Positions 40,369-49,385 of a DNA stretch of 64,000 bases are shown here, piece by piece. The notes under the pieces were generated by a model. The model did no database searches. It was not told the origin of the DNA and saw only the letters and a list, made by a program, of their open reading frames with translations. The translations under genes were made by a program, and so were the position numbers. The stretch's first letter is position 1; the number at the start of each line of letters is the position of its first letter. Source of the stretch: Pelomonas margarita (GTDB lineage Bacteria > Pseudomonadota > Gammaproteobacteria > Burkholderiales > Burkholderiaceae_C); assembly GCF_043555875.1 (NCBI RefSeq), contig NZ_JBIGHW010000013.1, positions 62,001 through 126,000 of the forward strand. The letters run 5' to 3'.

Positions 40369-40722
40369 ATGAACAAGACCGATCTGATCGAACACCTGGC
40401 CGCCAAGCACGAGCTGAGCAAGGCCGAAGCCGGCCGCATCCTCGAGACGCTGCTGGACGCTGTCGTCACCACCGTCAAAAAGGGTGGTGCCGTGTCGATC
40501 CCCGGCTTCGGCTCCTTCAAGCAGCACGCCCGCGCCGCCCGCAACGGCGTGAACCCCAGCACCGGCGCCAAGATCAAGATCGCCGCTGCCAAGCTGCCCA
40601 AGTTCACCCCGGGCGCCGGCTTCAAGGCCGCCGTGGACCCCAAGGCTGCTGCCAAGAAGGCTGCTGCCAAGCCGGCCGCAAAGCCTGCAGCCAAGCCTGC
40701 CGCAAAGGCCAAGAAGAAGTAA
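40369..40722 (+). CDS. HU-family DNA-binding protein with lysine/alanine-rich tail
   Basis: A 117-residue nucleoid protein. Residues 1-90 are a standard HU/IHF fold (MNKTDLIEHLAAKHELSKAEA, GFGSFKQHARAARNGVNPSTG with the DNA-contacting arm). The last 25 or so residues are a tail built of AAKPAAK-like repeats ending AKAKKK, resembling eukaryotic histone H1 tails and known from HU variants in betaproteobacteria. The tail should add sequence-independent DNA binding or compaction. The tail region uses nearly repeated codons at the DNA level. A LacI regulator starts 12 bp after the stop. Confidence 0.9.
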   Translation: MNKTDLIEHLAAKHELSKAEAGRILETLLDAVVTTVKKGGAVSIPGFGSFKQHARAARNGVNPSTGAKIKIAAAKLPKFTPGAGFKAAVDPKAAAKKAAAKPAAKPAAKPAAKAKKK

Positions 40723-40734
40723 TTCTTCGTCTCG

Positions 40735-41772
40735 ATGAGCGCGCGCGGCGGCAGCCCCACCATCGTTGACGTCGCCCGCGAGGCGGGTGTCTCGATCAAA
40801 ACCGTCTCGCGCGTGCTCAACCATGAGCCTGGCGTGCATGAAAGCACCCGGGATCAGGTGCTCAAGGTGGTGGAGGCGCTGCGCTACCGGCCCAAGCAGT
40901 CGGCGCGCAGCCTGGCCGGCGGACGGTCCTTCCTGATCGGCCTGCTGTACTACGACCCGAGTGCCAGCTTCGTGGGCAGCGTGCAGCAGGGCGCCACGCT
41001 GCGCTGTCGCGAGCTGGGTTACCACCTTGTCGTCGAGTCGCTGCACAACGACGCGCCCGACCTGCGCCAGCAGATCGACCGCATGGTGCTGGCGCTGCGA
41101 CCGGACGGCATGATCCTGACGCCGCCGCTGTGCGACAACCCCGAGGTGCTGGCCGCGCTGCGCGAGAGTGGCACGCCGTGCGTGCAGATGTCGCCTGAGC
41201 GGGACATCCGCAGCTTGCCGTCGGTGCGAATGGATGATGTCCATGCGGCCGAGGAGATCACCAACCTGCTGCTCAGCCTGGGCCATCGGCGCATCGCTTT
41301 CATCAAGGGGCCGCCGGACCAGTCCGCCAGTGCTGCGCGCTACGAGGGCTTCGTCAACGCGCTGCGGGCGCATGACCTGCAGCTCGACGCCGAACTGGTG
41401 CGGCCGGGCAACTTCACCTTCGCCAGCGGCCGCGATGCGGCGCACAAGCTGCTCAGCGGCCGGCTGCGGCCGACGGCAGTCTTCGCCAGCAACGACGACA
41501 TGGCGCTGGGTGTGCTGGCCGCGGCGCATCGCCTGGGCCTGAACGTGCCCAGCGAGCTGTCGGTGGTTGGCTTCGACGACTCTCCCACTGCATCGCTGGT
41601 CTGGCCGCCGTTGACCACCGTGCGTCAGCCGGTCGCGGAGATGGCGCGTGCCGCCGTCGAGATGCTGGTGTTCGGGCACAAGGCCGGCGTCGCGACGACG
41701 ACCGACGAGGCCGAGCTGCACAAGGTGCTGCCGCACGAGCTGATCGTGCGTGATTCCACCCGGGCCTGCTGA
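40735..41772 (+). CDS. LacI family transcriptional regulator
   Basis: A 345-residue LacI-type repressor. The helix-turn-helix and hinge (TIVDVAREAGVSIKTVSRVLN and RYRPKQSARSLAGG) are followed by the periplasmic-binding-like sugar domain with typical DGMILTPP, FASNDDMALGVL and VVGFDDSP segments. It probably senses a sugar or sugar acid, but no sugar genes are adjacent, so the regulon is elsewhere. It follows the HU gene closely on the same strand, although they are not obviously related in function. Confidence 0.9.
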   Translation: MSARGGSPTIVDVAREAGVSIKTVSRVLNHEPGVHESTRDQVLKVVEALRYRPKQSARSLAGGRSFLIGLLYYDPSASFVGSVQQGATLRCRELGYHLVVESLHNDAPDLRQQIDRMVLALRPDGMILTPPLCDNPEVLAALRESGTPCVQMSPERDIRSLPSVRMDDVHAAEEITNLLLSLGHRRIAFIKGPPDQSASAARYEGFVNALRAHDLQLDAELVRPGNFTFASGRDAAHKLLSGRLRPTAVFASNDDMALGVLAAAHRLGLNVPSELSVVGFDDSPTASLVWPPLTTVRQPVAEMARAAVEMLVFGHKAGVATTTDEAELHKVLPHELIVRDSTRAC

Positions 41773-41884
41773 GCCACCGCGCGGCAGGCGCGCACAGGGG
41801 GCAAAAGGGCATGCATTCCTTCGCGTTTGCCCCGACAAAGGCACAGAATTTCGTTCATGATCAGGCGCTAAGCTCCGCATTGCG

Positions 41885-41913
41885 CCGGCCAGGGAATTTT
41901 CCCGGGTGGCCGG
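41885..41913 (+). other. Bulged hairpin between the LacI and HD-GYP genes
   Basis: In the 248-bp gap, CCGGCCA (41885-41891) pairs with TGGCCGG (41907-41913), and GGGA with TCCC inside around an ATTT loop, with GGG bulged. It may end the LacI transcript or be part of the long leader of the HD-GYP gene. No known cyclic-di-GMP riboswitch consensus is apparent in the gap; the rest holds nothing I recognise. Confidence 0.35.
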
Positions 41914-42020
41914 GTGAGCAAACGGCCGAGTTGACGTACAGCAGGAGGCCGATCCAGTGCCGCGGCAGCGATGCCCGTCAGGGTCGGACAGAGGGTCGCC
42001 GTGGGCGTGGGTTTGAGTGA

Positions 42021-43322
42021 ATGCAGGATAGATCAAACGATCCGCTGATCGATGTCAGCCAATTGACCGTCGGGATGTTCATCCACCTGGATCTGGGGTG
42101 GATGTCGCATCCGTTTCCGCTGTCCAGCTTCAAGATCGTCTCCAGTGACCAGTTGTTGATCCTGCGACGGCTGGGTCTGACGCAGGTGCGCTGGAGTCCG
42201 GCCAAGAGCGATCTGTCGCTGCAGCCGGTGGCCACCACCCTCGGCGCGGAGACCCCCGTTGCTGCCGAGGTCGAGATGGCGGCGCAGGCTGCTGAACCCT
42301 CGCCCGAGGAACTGGCCCGTGAGGCCCATCGTCGCGCGCTGGCCGCTCAGCGCGAGGCCCTGCGGCTTTGCGAGGCGCAATACGGGGAGGCTGCCGACGG
42401 TTTCCGTGGCGTCATGGAGAACGTGCAGGCCGACCCCCACCAGGCGCGTGCCCAGGCCGAGAGCCTGACGGCCGCGCTGCTCGACAAGATGCTGGTGGAG
42501 GGCGACCTCAACATGCGGCTGCTGAACGAGGCCGCCGGGGATCGCTCCACCGCGCACGCGCTCAATGTCTGCATCATTGCGCTGCTGCTGGGCCGTGCTT
42601 TCGGCCTGGGTCGCGACGAGATGATGGACCTGGGCGTCGGTTCGCTGCTGCATGACGTCGGCAAGCTGGAGGTGGCCGCCCGGTTGCGGCATCGCGACGA
42701 GAGCTTCACTGCGGCCGAGACGGCGGCCTACCAGCAGCACGTCGCCAAGGGCGTGGCCATTGCGCAGACCATGGGGCTGGCGCCTGCGCCGCTGCTCATC
42801 ATTGCGCAGCACCACGAGCACGCCGACGGCAGCGGTTTCCCGCAGCGCATCAACATGGACCGCATGAGCACCGGCGCACGCATCGTCGCGCTGGTCAACC
42901 GCTTCGACGGGCTGTGCAACCCGTTGATCTCGTCCAAGTCCATGACGCCGCACGAGGCGCTGTCGCTGATGTTTGCGCAAGGGCGCAACCGCTTCGACGC
43001 GACCATGCTGAACGCCTTCATCCGCATGATGGGCGTCTACCCGCCGGGCTCCACCGTGCAGCTGACCGATGACCGCTATGCGCTGGTCGTGTCGGTGAAC
43101 TCGGCACGGCCGCTGAAGCCGCGCGTCATGGTCCACGATCCCAAGGTGCCCAAGGAAGACGCGCTCATCCTGAACCTGGAAGAGACGCCCGACCTGGGCA
43201 TCCGCCGCAGCCTGAAGCCGCAATTCCTGCCCCGCCCGGCGCTGGACTACCTGAGCCCGCGTGCGCGCATCGCGTATTTCTTCGACGCCGTCAGCACAGG
43301 CCCCGGGGAGCTGGCCGCGTGA
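42021..43322 (+). CDS. HD-GYP domain cyclic-di-GMP phosphodiesterase
   Basis: A 433-residue protein: an N-terminal DUF3391-type domain (VGMFIHLDLGWMSHPF), a charged linker, then an HD-GYP domain. The metal-binding HD pair is His211-Asp212 in LLHDVGKLE and the second block reads HHEHADGSGFP, so the GYP signature is GFP (272-274), a conservative change. The family hydrolyses cyclic-di-GMP to GMP or pGpG. Its stop overlaps the GTG start of a GGDEF-EAL protein (GTGA 43319-43322), so the two are co-translated and probably act on the same signal pool. Confidence 0.9.
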   Translation: MQDRSNDPLIDVSQLTVGMFIHLDLGWMSHPFPLSSFKIVSSDQLLILRRLGLTQVRWSPAKSDLSLQPVATTLGAETPVAAEVEMAAQAAEPSPEELAREAHRRALAAQREALRLCEAQYGEAADGFRGVMENVQADPHQARAQAESLTAALLDKMLVEGDLNMRLLNEAAGDRSTAHALNVCIIALLLGRAFGLGRDEMMDLGVGSLLHDVGKLEVAARLRHRDESFTAAETAAYQQHVAKGVAIAQTMGLAPAPLLIIAQHHEHADGSGFPQRINMDRMSTGARIVALVNRFDGLCNPLISSKSMTPHEALSLMFAQGRNRFDATMLNAFIRMMGVYPPGSTVQLTDDRYALVVSVNSARPLKPRVMVHDPKVPKEDALILNLEETPDLGIRRSLKPQFLPRPALDYLSPRARIAYFFDAVSTGPGELAA

Positions 43323-45457
43323 CCACCAGCCGCGAGGCGACCTCTGGCCAGTCTCGCGCACCCGCAGCGCCTTCCGTGTTGGAGGCACTGCTAGAAGGCC
43401 TGCCCGAACCGGCATGGCTGGTCGACGGCGAGAGCCTGACCGTCAGCGTCATCAACCGCGCTGCGCTGCGCCTGCTGGGCCTCAAGCCTGAACGGGCCCT
43501 GGGGCAGCAGCCGGCCATGCTGTGCGGCTCGCTGGAGGATGAAGCCTTCTGGCAGGGTGCTGCACGCGACCCCTTCGCCCGCATCCGCTCCGACACCGTG
43601 CTGACGCACAGCGACGGTCAGCCGCGCTGGGTCAGCCGCGCCATCAGCCCCATCCACACGCCCGAGGGCGACCGCTACTGGCTGGTCATGCTGCACGACC
43701 AGACGCGGCGGCGGCGCGCCGAGGCCGAGCGCGAGACGCTGCTGGCCGAGCTCCGTGCGACGCTGGAATCGACGGCCGACGGCATCCTCGTCGTCGACCT
43801 CGCCGGCCGCGTGCGCAGCTTCAACCGGCGCTTTGCGAAGCTGTGGGGACTGCCCGGCGGCCTGCAACATGAGCCGGGCGATGCCGGGCTGTGGCTGAGC
43901 CTGCAGCGCGTCATGCATGACGGCGAGCAGTACCGCATGCGCATCGAGGCGCTGCTGGACGCGCCGCTGATGCGCTCCAGCGACATGCTGCGGCTGGCCG
44001 ACGGCCGTGTGCTGGAGCAGGTGTCGCTGCCGCAGATGAGCCGTGGCGAGCCCATTGGCCGCGTGTTCTCGTTCCGGGACCTCAGCGAAAAGCTCGCGGC
44101 TCACCAGCGTATCGAGGAGCTGGGGCGCTCCGACGTGCTGACCGGTGCGCCCAACCGCCGGGCGCTGGCCGATCGCATCATCCAGCAGATGGCTGCGGCC
44201 ACTGACGGTGAGCCTGCGCCGGTCTTCGCGCTGCTGCACCTGGATCTGGACCGCTTCAAGCAGATCAACGACACGCTGGGCCACAGCTATGGCGACCGCG
44301 TGCTGCGTGAGGTGGTCGAGCGCCTGCAGGGCGCCGTGGGGGCCCGCGATACGCTGGCCCGGCTGGGTGGCGACGAGTTCGCGCTGCTCATCGAGGGCGC
44401 GCAGATGTTCGAGGCCGAGGCCGCCGCGCGCCGCGTTCAGCAACTGCTGGCCCAGCCCTTCAGCTTCGACACGCTGAGCTTCACCGTCACGGCCAGCTGC
44501 GGCATCGCGCTGTATCCCGGTGACGGCGGCACGCCCGACGAGCTGCTGGCCAGCGCCGAGCGCGCCATGCACTGGGTCAAGGAAGGCGGGCGCGCGGGCT
44601 TCCGTTTCCACGTGCCGCGCAAGGAAGTCGACCTGCTGTCGCGCATGCGGCTGGACCACGCGATGCGCCAGGCGCTCGCCGAAGGGCGCTTCCGGCTGCA
44701 CTACCAGCCCCAGGTCGAGCTGGGCAGTGACCGCGTCATCGGCGCCGAGGCGCTGATCCGCTGGCGCGACCCGCAGCGCGGCGACATCTCGCCGGCCGAA
44801 TTCATCCCGCTGGCCGAGGAAAGCGGCTTTGTCATCGCCATCGGTGACTGGGTGCTGCGCGAGGCTGTCGACCAGGCCGCCCACTGGCTCAGCCGCGGCC
44901 TGCGCATGCCGGTCGCCGTCAACGTGTCGGCTCTGCAGTTCCAGCAGGCCCATTTCGTGGAGAGCGTCGCTGCCGCCTTGCGTGACGCCGCGCTGCCCGC
45001 CAGCATGCTGGAGCTGGAGCTCACTGAGGGTGTGCTGGTGGGCGATGCCGACGAGGGCCTCAAGCGCATGCAGGCGCTGGCCGCCTTGGGCGTCACGCTG
45101 TCCATCGACGACTTCGGCACCGGCTACTCGTCACTGGGCTACCTGAAGCGCTTCCCCATCCAGCGGCTCAAGATTGACCGCAGCTTCGTGCAAGGCCTGC
45201 CCAACGACCCCAGCGACGTGGGCATTGCCAACGCCATCGTGCAGATGGGGCGGGCGCTGGGCCTGCAGGTCATCGCCGAGGGCGTCGAGACCGAGGCGCA
45301 GCGGGATTTCCTGGCCCAGGCGGGTTGCCACGAGTTCCAGGGCTACCTGTTCGCGCCGGCCCTGCGCCCCGAGGAGTTCGAACAGCGAGTGCGGCCGCGT
45401 CGGCATGTCGTGGACGCGGCGGTTTCCGGCTGGCTGGGTCTGGCCAGCGCCGGCTGA
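43319..45457 (+). CDS. PAS-GGDEF-EAL cyclic-di-GMP protein
   Basis: A 712-residue cytosolic protein with two PAS-type sensor regions (about 20-135 and 145-260), a GGDEF domain (RLGGDEF, no RxxD inhibitory site at the canonical spacing) and an EAL domain with complete motifs (AEALIRW, ELTEGVL, DDFGTGYSSL, KIDRSF, EGVETEAQ). The GTG start overlaps the stop of the HD-GYP gene. Whether it mainly makes or degrades cyclic-di-GMP cannot be read from sequence. It shares architecture with the proteins at 26.2 kb and 38.2 kb, suggesting expansion of one family. Confidence 0.93.
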   Translation: MTTSREATSGQSRAPAAPSVLEALLEGLPEPAWLVDGESLTVSVINRAALRLLGLKPERALGQQPAMLCGSLEDEAFWQGAARDPFARIRSDTVLTHSDGQPRWVSRAISPIHTPEGDRYWLVMLHDQTRRRRAEAERETLLAELRATLESTADGILVVDLAGRVRSFNRRFAKLWGLPGGLQHEPGDAGLWLSLQRVMHDGEQYRMRIEALLDAPLMRSSDMLRLADGRVLEQVSLPQMSRGEPIGRVFSFRDLSEKLAAHQRIEELGRSDVLTGAPNRRALADRIIQQMAAATDGEPAPVFALLHLDLDRFKQINDTLGHSYGDRVLREVVERLQGAVGARDTLARLGGDEFALLIEGAQMFEAEAAARRVQQLLAQPFSFDTLSFTVTASCGIALYPGDGGTPDELLASAERAMHWVKEGGRAGFRFHVPRKEVDLLSRMRLDHAMRQALAEGRFRLHYQPQVELGSDRVIGAEALIRWRDPQRGDISPAEFIPLAEESGFVIAIGDWVLREAVDQAAHWLSRGLRMPVAVNVSALQFQQAHFVESVAAALRDAALPASMLELELTEGVLVGDADEGLKRMQALAALGVTLSIDDFGTGYSSLGYLKRFPIQRLKIDRSFVQGLPNDPSDVGIANAIVQMGRALGLQVIAEGVETEAQRDFLAQAGCHEFQGYLFAPALRPEEFEQRVRPRRHVVDAAVSGWLGLASAG

Positions 45458-45478
45458 GATCCCGTTTCGGGGCAGGCG

Positions 45479-45484
45479 CAGAAT
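45479..45484 (+). promoter_or_regulatory. -10-like box 6 nt before the DUF1840 gene
   Basis: CAGAAT (45479-45484) precedes ATG 45491 by 6 nt with no ribosome-binding site between. It lies in the 33-bp gap after the GGDEF-EAL gene. Confidence 0.35.
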
Positions 45485-45490
45485 GTGGCC

Positions 45491-45814
45491 ATGCTCTATT
45501 GCTTCAAATCCAAGGCCGGTGGCGATGTCGTCATGCTGGCGGAGTCGGGTGATGCCATGTTGCGCTTGATGGGCCGCGAGTCCGCGCCGCGAGGCATCCT
45601 GCAGTCGGCCGACCTGCCTGCGCTGCTGCAGGCGTTGCAGGCCGGCGTCGATGCTGACGACGCGGAGTTCCAGCGCCGGGTGGACGCTGCCAAGGAGGCC
45701 GGTGAGCCGGAGCCGCGTCGCCAGGGCGTGACGCTGCGCCAGCGTGCCTGGCCGCTGCACGAGCTGATGACGCGCAGCCATCGGCACGGCGCCGACGTCG
45801 TCTGGGGTGTGTGA
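45491..45814 (+). CDS. DUF1840 family protein
   Basis: A 107-residue protein of family DUF1840, restricted mostly to betaproteobacteria. Typical features are the N-terminal LYCFKSKAGGDVVMLAESG and the end LRQRAWPLHELM plus DVVWGV. It is probably cytosolic; no catalytic motif or known function. An in-frame GTG at 45485 is less likely as the start by family pattern. Its stop overlaps the next gene (GTGATG), consistent with a two-gene unit. Confidence 0.85.
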   Translation: MLYCFKSKAGGDVVMLAESGDAMLRLMGRESAPRGILQSADLPALLQALQAGVDADDAEFQRRVDAAKEAGEPEPRRQGVTLRQRAWPLHELMTRSHRHGADVVWGV

Positions 45815-46458
45815 TGTTCGAGGAGCCCACGCGCGTCATCCTCGTCCGCCACGGCGAGACTGCCTGGAACCGCGCCACCCGCATCCAGGGCCACACCGAC
45901 ATCCCGCTCAGCCCGCTGGGGTTGGCGCAGGCCCAGCGCCTGGCCGAGGCGCTGGCCGACGAGCCGCTGGCCGCCGTCTACGCCAGCGATCTGAGCCGGG
46001 CACGCCAGACTGCCGAGGCGCTCGCCGCCACGCGGGGGCTGGAGGTGCGCCTGGACGTCGGGCTGCGCGAACGGGCTTTCGGCCGCTTCGAAGGGCTGAG
46101 CTGGGAGGAGATCGCGCAGCGCTTCCCCGACGACTCTGCCCGTTGGCGTCGTCGCGAGCCCGACTTTGCGGTGGGCGGCGGCGAAAGCCTCAATACCTTC
46201 AGCGCCCGTTGTGTGGGCGCGGCCCGCCGTGTCGTTGCCGCGCATCCAGGCCAGAGCATCGTGCTCGTGGCCCACGGCGGCGTCCTGGACTGCCTGTACC
46301 GCGCCGCCACGCGCACCGCGCTGGACGCGCCGCGCAGCTGGCAACTGGGAAATGCCACCATCAACCGGGTGCTGGCGACAAGCGAGGGCTTCACCCTGGT
46401 GGGCTGGAATGACGACCGGCACCTGGCCGGCCTGGCGGCGGACGACGTCGCGGCCTGA
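45814..46458 (+). CDS. Histidine phosphatase family protein
   Basis: A 214-residue phosphatase of the phosphoglycerate-mutase-like superfamily. The catalytic histidine is in VILVRHGETAWN, the second histidine in VLVAHGGVLDC, and the acid/base glutamate in GLRERAFGRFEGL. The family covers GpmB-, CobC- and PhoE-like phosphatases with loose specificity. It could be a cofactor-independent sugar-phosphate phosphatase. ATG 45814 overlaps the preceding stop; GTG 45811 is an alternative start. A hairpin follows the stop. Confidence 0.88.
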   Translation: MFEEPTRVILVRHGETAWNRATRIQGHTDIPLSPLGLAQAQRLAEALADEPLAAVYASDLSRARQTAEALAATRGLEVRLDVGLRERAFGRFEGLSWEEIAQRFPDDSARWRRREPDFAVGGGESLNTFSARCVGAARRVVAAHPGQSIVLVAHGGVLDCLYRAATRTALDAPRSWQLGNATINRVLATSEGFTLVGWNDDRHLAGLAADDVAA

Positions 46459-46475
46459 AGCCCGCCGCGACCCCT

Positions 46476-46505
46476 AGGCCGACTGTTGCGTCGGAACATC
46501 GGCCT
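46476..46505 (+). terminator. Hairpin terminator after the histidine phosphatase
   Basis: AGGCCGA (46476-46482) pairs with TCGGCCT (46499-46505). TGTT/AACA extends the stem beyond a single bulged C, with a 7-nt loop. Only two T follow, so termination is moderately supported. It separates this unit from the porin promoter. Confidence 0.5.
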
Positions 46506-46529
46506 TCCCGTCGTGAGAAAAGTCGCTCC

Positions 46530-46576
46530 TATACTTCATTGCATCTGTTTTCGAAGGTAGGTTTTTCCAACCTGCC
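46530..46576 (+). promoter_or_regulatory. Porin promoter -10 and leader hairpin
   Basis: TATACT (46530-46535) is a good -10 box with no clear -35. About 20 nt downstream GGTAGGTT (46556-46563) pairs with AACCTGCC (46569-46576), with one G-U pair, forming a leader hairpin 24 nt before the ATG. Outer-membrane protein messages are often stabilised or controlled by small RNAs in such leaders. Confidence 0.5.
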
Positions 46577-46600
46577 GCAACCCATCTGCAAAGGCTCACG

Positions 46601-47557
46601 ATGAAGAAGATCGCCCTTGTCGCCGCTCTGGCTGCTGCCACCGCTGCTCCCGCTTTCGCTCAAAGCTCCGTCACGCTGTGGGGCCGCCTCAACACCACCG
46701 TGGAAAGCCAGAAGATCGGCAACCAGGACCGCAAGGCCGTTGTGGAAAACAACAATTCGCGTCTGGGCCTGCGTGGCACGGAAGACCTGGGCGGCGGCCT
46801 GAAGGCTTCGTTCAACCTGGAACACGGCCTGAACTCCGACACCGGCGCAGCTTCGGGTGGCTCGCAGTTCTGGAACCGCCAGGCTAACGTGGAACTGACC
46901 GGCTCGTTCGGTACGGTTCGCCTGGGCAGCTGGTTCCCGGATTCGTACTTCTCGACCGTGGATCGCACCAGCAACCACAATCACGACACCGGCTCGTCGT
47001 CCGACGCCCTGTTCTCGTCCTTCGCCTTCGGCTTCCGCACCAACAAGGTCGGCTACTTCTCGCCCACGGTGAACGGCTTCAGCGTCAACGCCAGCCTGCA
47101 CGCTGGTGAAGGCGCTGCCGGCGACGCCCGTGCGATGGACCTGTCGGCCAACTACGAAGTGGGTGGCCTGCATGTCGCGGCTGCCTACTCGCAAGCTGAC
47201 ACCGCCACGAAGCGCAAGAACTACACCCTCGAAGCCGACTACTCGTTCGGCCCGTTCCTGGTGGCTGGTTACGTGCAGCGTGAAACCGCTTCCGGTTTCA
47301 AGGCCCGCAACATCGCCCGCGTGTCGGCCATGTACACGCTGGGTCAGTCGGAGTTCCACTTCAACATCGGCGGCACCAAGGCTGGTGCTGATGGCACGTT
47401 CCGCAATGCGGGTGCTTCGCAGTGGACGCTGGGCTACAACTACAACCTGAGCAAGCGCACCAAGGTCTACGGCTACATCACCGACGTCGACCAGAAGCTG
47501 GCCAATGGCGCTGGCGACTTCAACTCGCTGGCTGTGGGCGTGCGCCACAACTTCTGA
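46601..47557 (+). CDS. General porin (Burkholderiales type)
   Basis: A 318-residue outer-membrane beta-barrel porin. The signal peptide is 20 residues (ATAAPAFA), the mature protein begins QSSVTLWGRLNTT, and it carries the family pattern NNNSRLGLRGTEDLGGGLKA. It ends in phenylalanine (VRHNF), the signal for barrel assembly. It should form a trimeric, 16-stranded diffusion channel for small hydrophilic solutes. Its codon choice is noticeably less GC-rich at third positions than its neighbours, typical of a very highly expressed gene. AAGG lies before the ATG and a strong terminator follows. Confidence 0.95.
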   Translation: MKKIALVAALAAATAAPAFAQSSVTLWGRLNTTVESQKIGNQDRKAVVENNNSRLGLRGTEDLGGGLKASFNLEHGLNSDTGAASGGSQFWNRQANVELTGSFGTVRLGSWFPDSYFSTVDRTSNHNHDTGSSSDALFSSFAFGFRTNKVGYFSPTVNGFSVNASLHAGEGAAGDARAMDLSANYEVGGLHVAAAYSQADTATKRKNYTLEADYSFGPFLVAGYVQRETASGFKARNIARVSAMYTLGQSEFHFNIGGTKAGADGTFRNAGASQWTLGYNYNLSKRTKVYGYITDVDQKLANGAGDFNSLAVGVRHNF

Positions 47558-47577
47558 TCTTCAGGATCAGCCAGGAG

Positions 47578-47601
47578 AAGCGCCCTGCGGGGCGCTTTTT
47601 T
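47578..47601 (+). terminator. Rho-independent terminator of the porin gene
   Basis: AAGCGCCC (47578-47585), loop TGCG, GGGCGCTT (47590-47597), with the T-run reaching 47601. A perfect 8-bp GC-rich stem with six T makes this a textbook terminator. Confidence 0.92.
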
Positions 47602-47647
47602 ACGCCTGCACGGCGGCGGCGCTGCCGCCGGGTGCAGGCCGGTGACG

Positions 47648-48706
<1,059 letters not shown>

Positions 48707-48740
48707 GACCGACCTTTCGCCGGGCCGCCCCAAGAAAGGC

Positions 48741-48784
48741 GGGAGCCCCTCCGGGGGGCAGTGAACGAAGTGAGCGTGGGGGCT
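48741..48784. repeat. GC-rich repeat-like element between ruvA and ruvB
   Basis: A short intergenic block: AGCCCC (48744-48749), a run of six G (48753-48758), the segment AACGAAGTGAGCG, and GGGGCT closing the block (48779-48784). The ends can pair with each other or form a small CCCC/GGGG hairpin at the left. The style matches dispersed intergenic repeats of Burkholderiales genomes, but only one copy lies in this window. Confidence 0.35.
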
Positions 48785-48788
48785 AACG

Positions 48789-49358
48789 TCATGAGAGTTT
48801 CTTGAGGGCCAGCTTGATGCCGTCGCTGACGCCCACGTCAGGCGGCAGCGCCTTCAGCGCCGCGCCGGCGTCCTTCTCGCTGTAGCCCAGCGCGACCAGC
48901 GCCTGCAGGATGTCGGCCTGGTTGTCGTTGGCCACGGTGGCGGGCAGCGCGAGGTCGGGGCCCAGCTTGCCCTTGAGCTCCAGCAGCAACCGCTCGGCGG
49001 TCTTCTTGCCGATGCCGGGCACCTTCGTCAGCCGGCCGGCCTCCTGGCGCGACACGGCCTGCGCAAGCTCCGAGACCGACAGGCCCGACAGCAGGCCCAG
49101 CGCCATCTTGGGACCGACGCCGCTGATCTTGATGAGCTGGCGGAACGTGGCGCGTTCCTCGTGCGTGAGGAAGCCGAACAGCTGGTGCGCGTCCTCGCGC
49201 ACGGTCAAGTGGGTCAGGAGCACGGCGCGCTCGCCGAGGCCGCCAAGGTTGAAGAACGTGCTCATCGGCACGTCGACTTCGTAGCCGACACCGGCCACAT
49301 CGATCACCACCTGGGGCGGTGTTTTCTCGGCGATGACGCCGCTGAGTCTTCCGATCAT
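48789..49358 (-). CDS. ruvA: Holliday junction DNA helicase subunit RuvA
   Basis: A 189-residue protein that binds the four-way junction and recruits RuvB. It has the N-terminal OB-fold domain (MIGRLSGVIAEK), two helix-hairpin-helix motifs (LIKISGVGPKMAL and LTKVPGIGKKTAERL) and a C-terminal RuvB-contacting domain (ILQALVALGYSEKDA). GATAAT (49370-49365) lies 6 nt before the ATG, suggesting its own near-leaderless promoter just after the response regulator gene. Confidence 0.97.
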   Translation of the reverse strand: MIGRLSGVIAEKTPPQVVIDVAGVGYEVDVPMSTFFNLGGLGERAVLLTHLTVREDAHQLFGFLTHEERATFRQLIKISGVGPKMALGLLSGLSVSELAQAVSRQEAGRLTKVPGIGKKTAERLLLELKGKLGPDLALPATVANDNQADILQALVALGYSEKDAGAALKALPPDVGVSDGIKLALKKLS

Positions 49359-49364
49359 GGCCCG

Positions 49365-49370
49365 ATTATC
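49365..49370 (-). promoter_or_regulatory. -10-like box 6 nt before ruvA
   Basis: GATAAT on the minus strand (49370-49365) is one mismatch from the -10 consensus and ends 6 nt before the ruvA ATG, without a Shine-Dalgarno between. Confidence 0.5.
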
Positions 49371-49385
49371 CGGGCCTGCTCAGCC

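Noticed and set aside
40630..40722. Short direct repeats that could be taken for a CRISPR-like or tandem repeat array
   Set aside because: They are the codons of the AAKPAAK-type tail of the HU protein, in frame, with no spacers.
41773..42020. A cyclic-di-GMP riboswitch before the HD-GYP gene
   Set aside because: The gap shows one bulged hairpin but neither the tetraloop-receptor pair nor the conserved junction bases of the known classes.
38248..42036. A 1262-codon open frame on the minus strand covering HU, LacI and the GGDEF-EAL gene
   Set aside because: Only the part from 40281 downward has recognisable domains. The upstream two fifths are antisense to the HU and LacI genes and rich in His/Gln/Arg, as expected from the reverse complement of GC-rich coding DNA.
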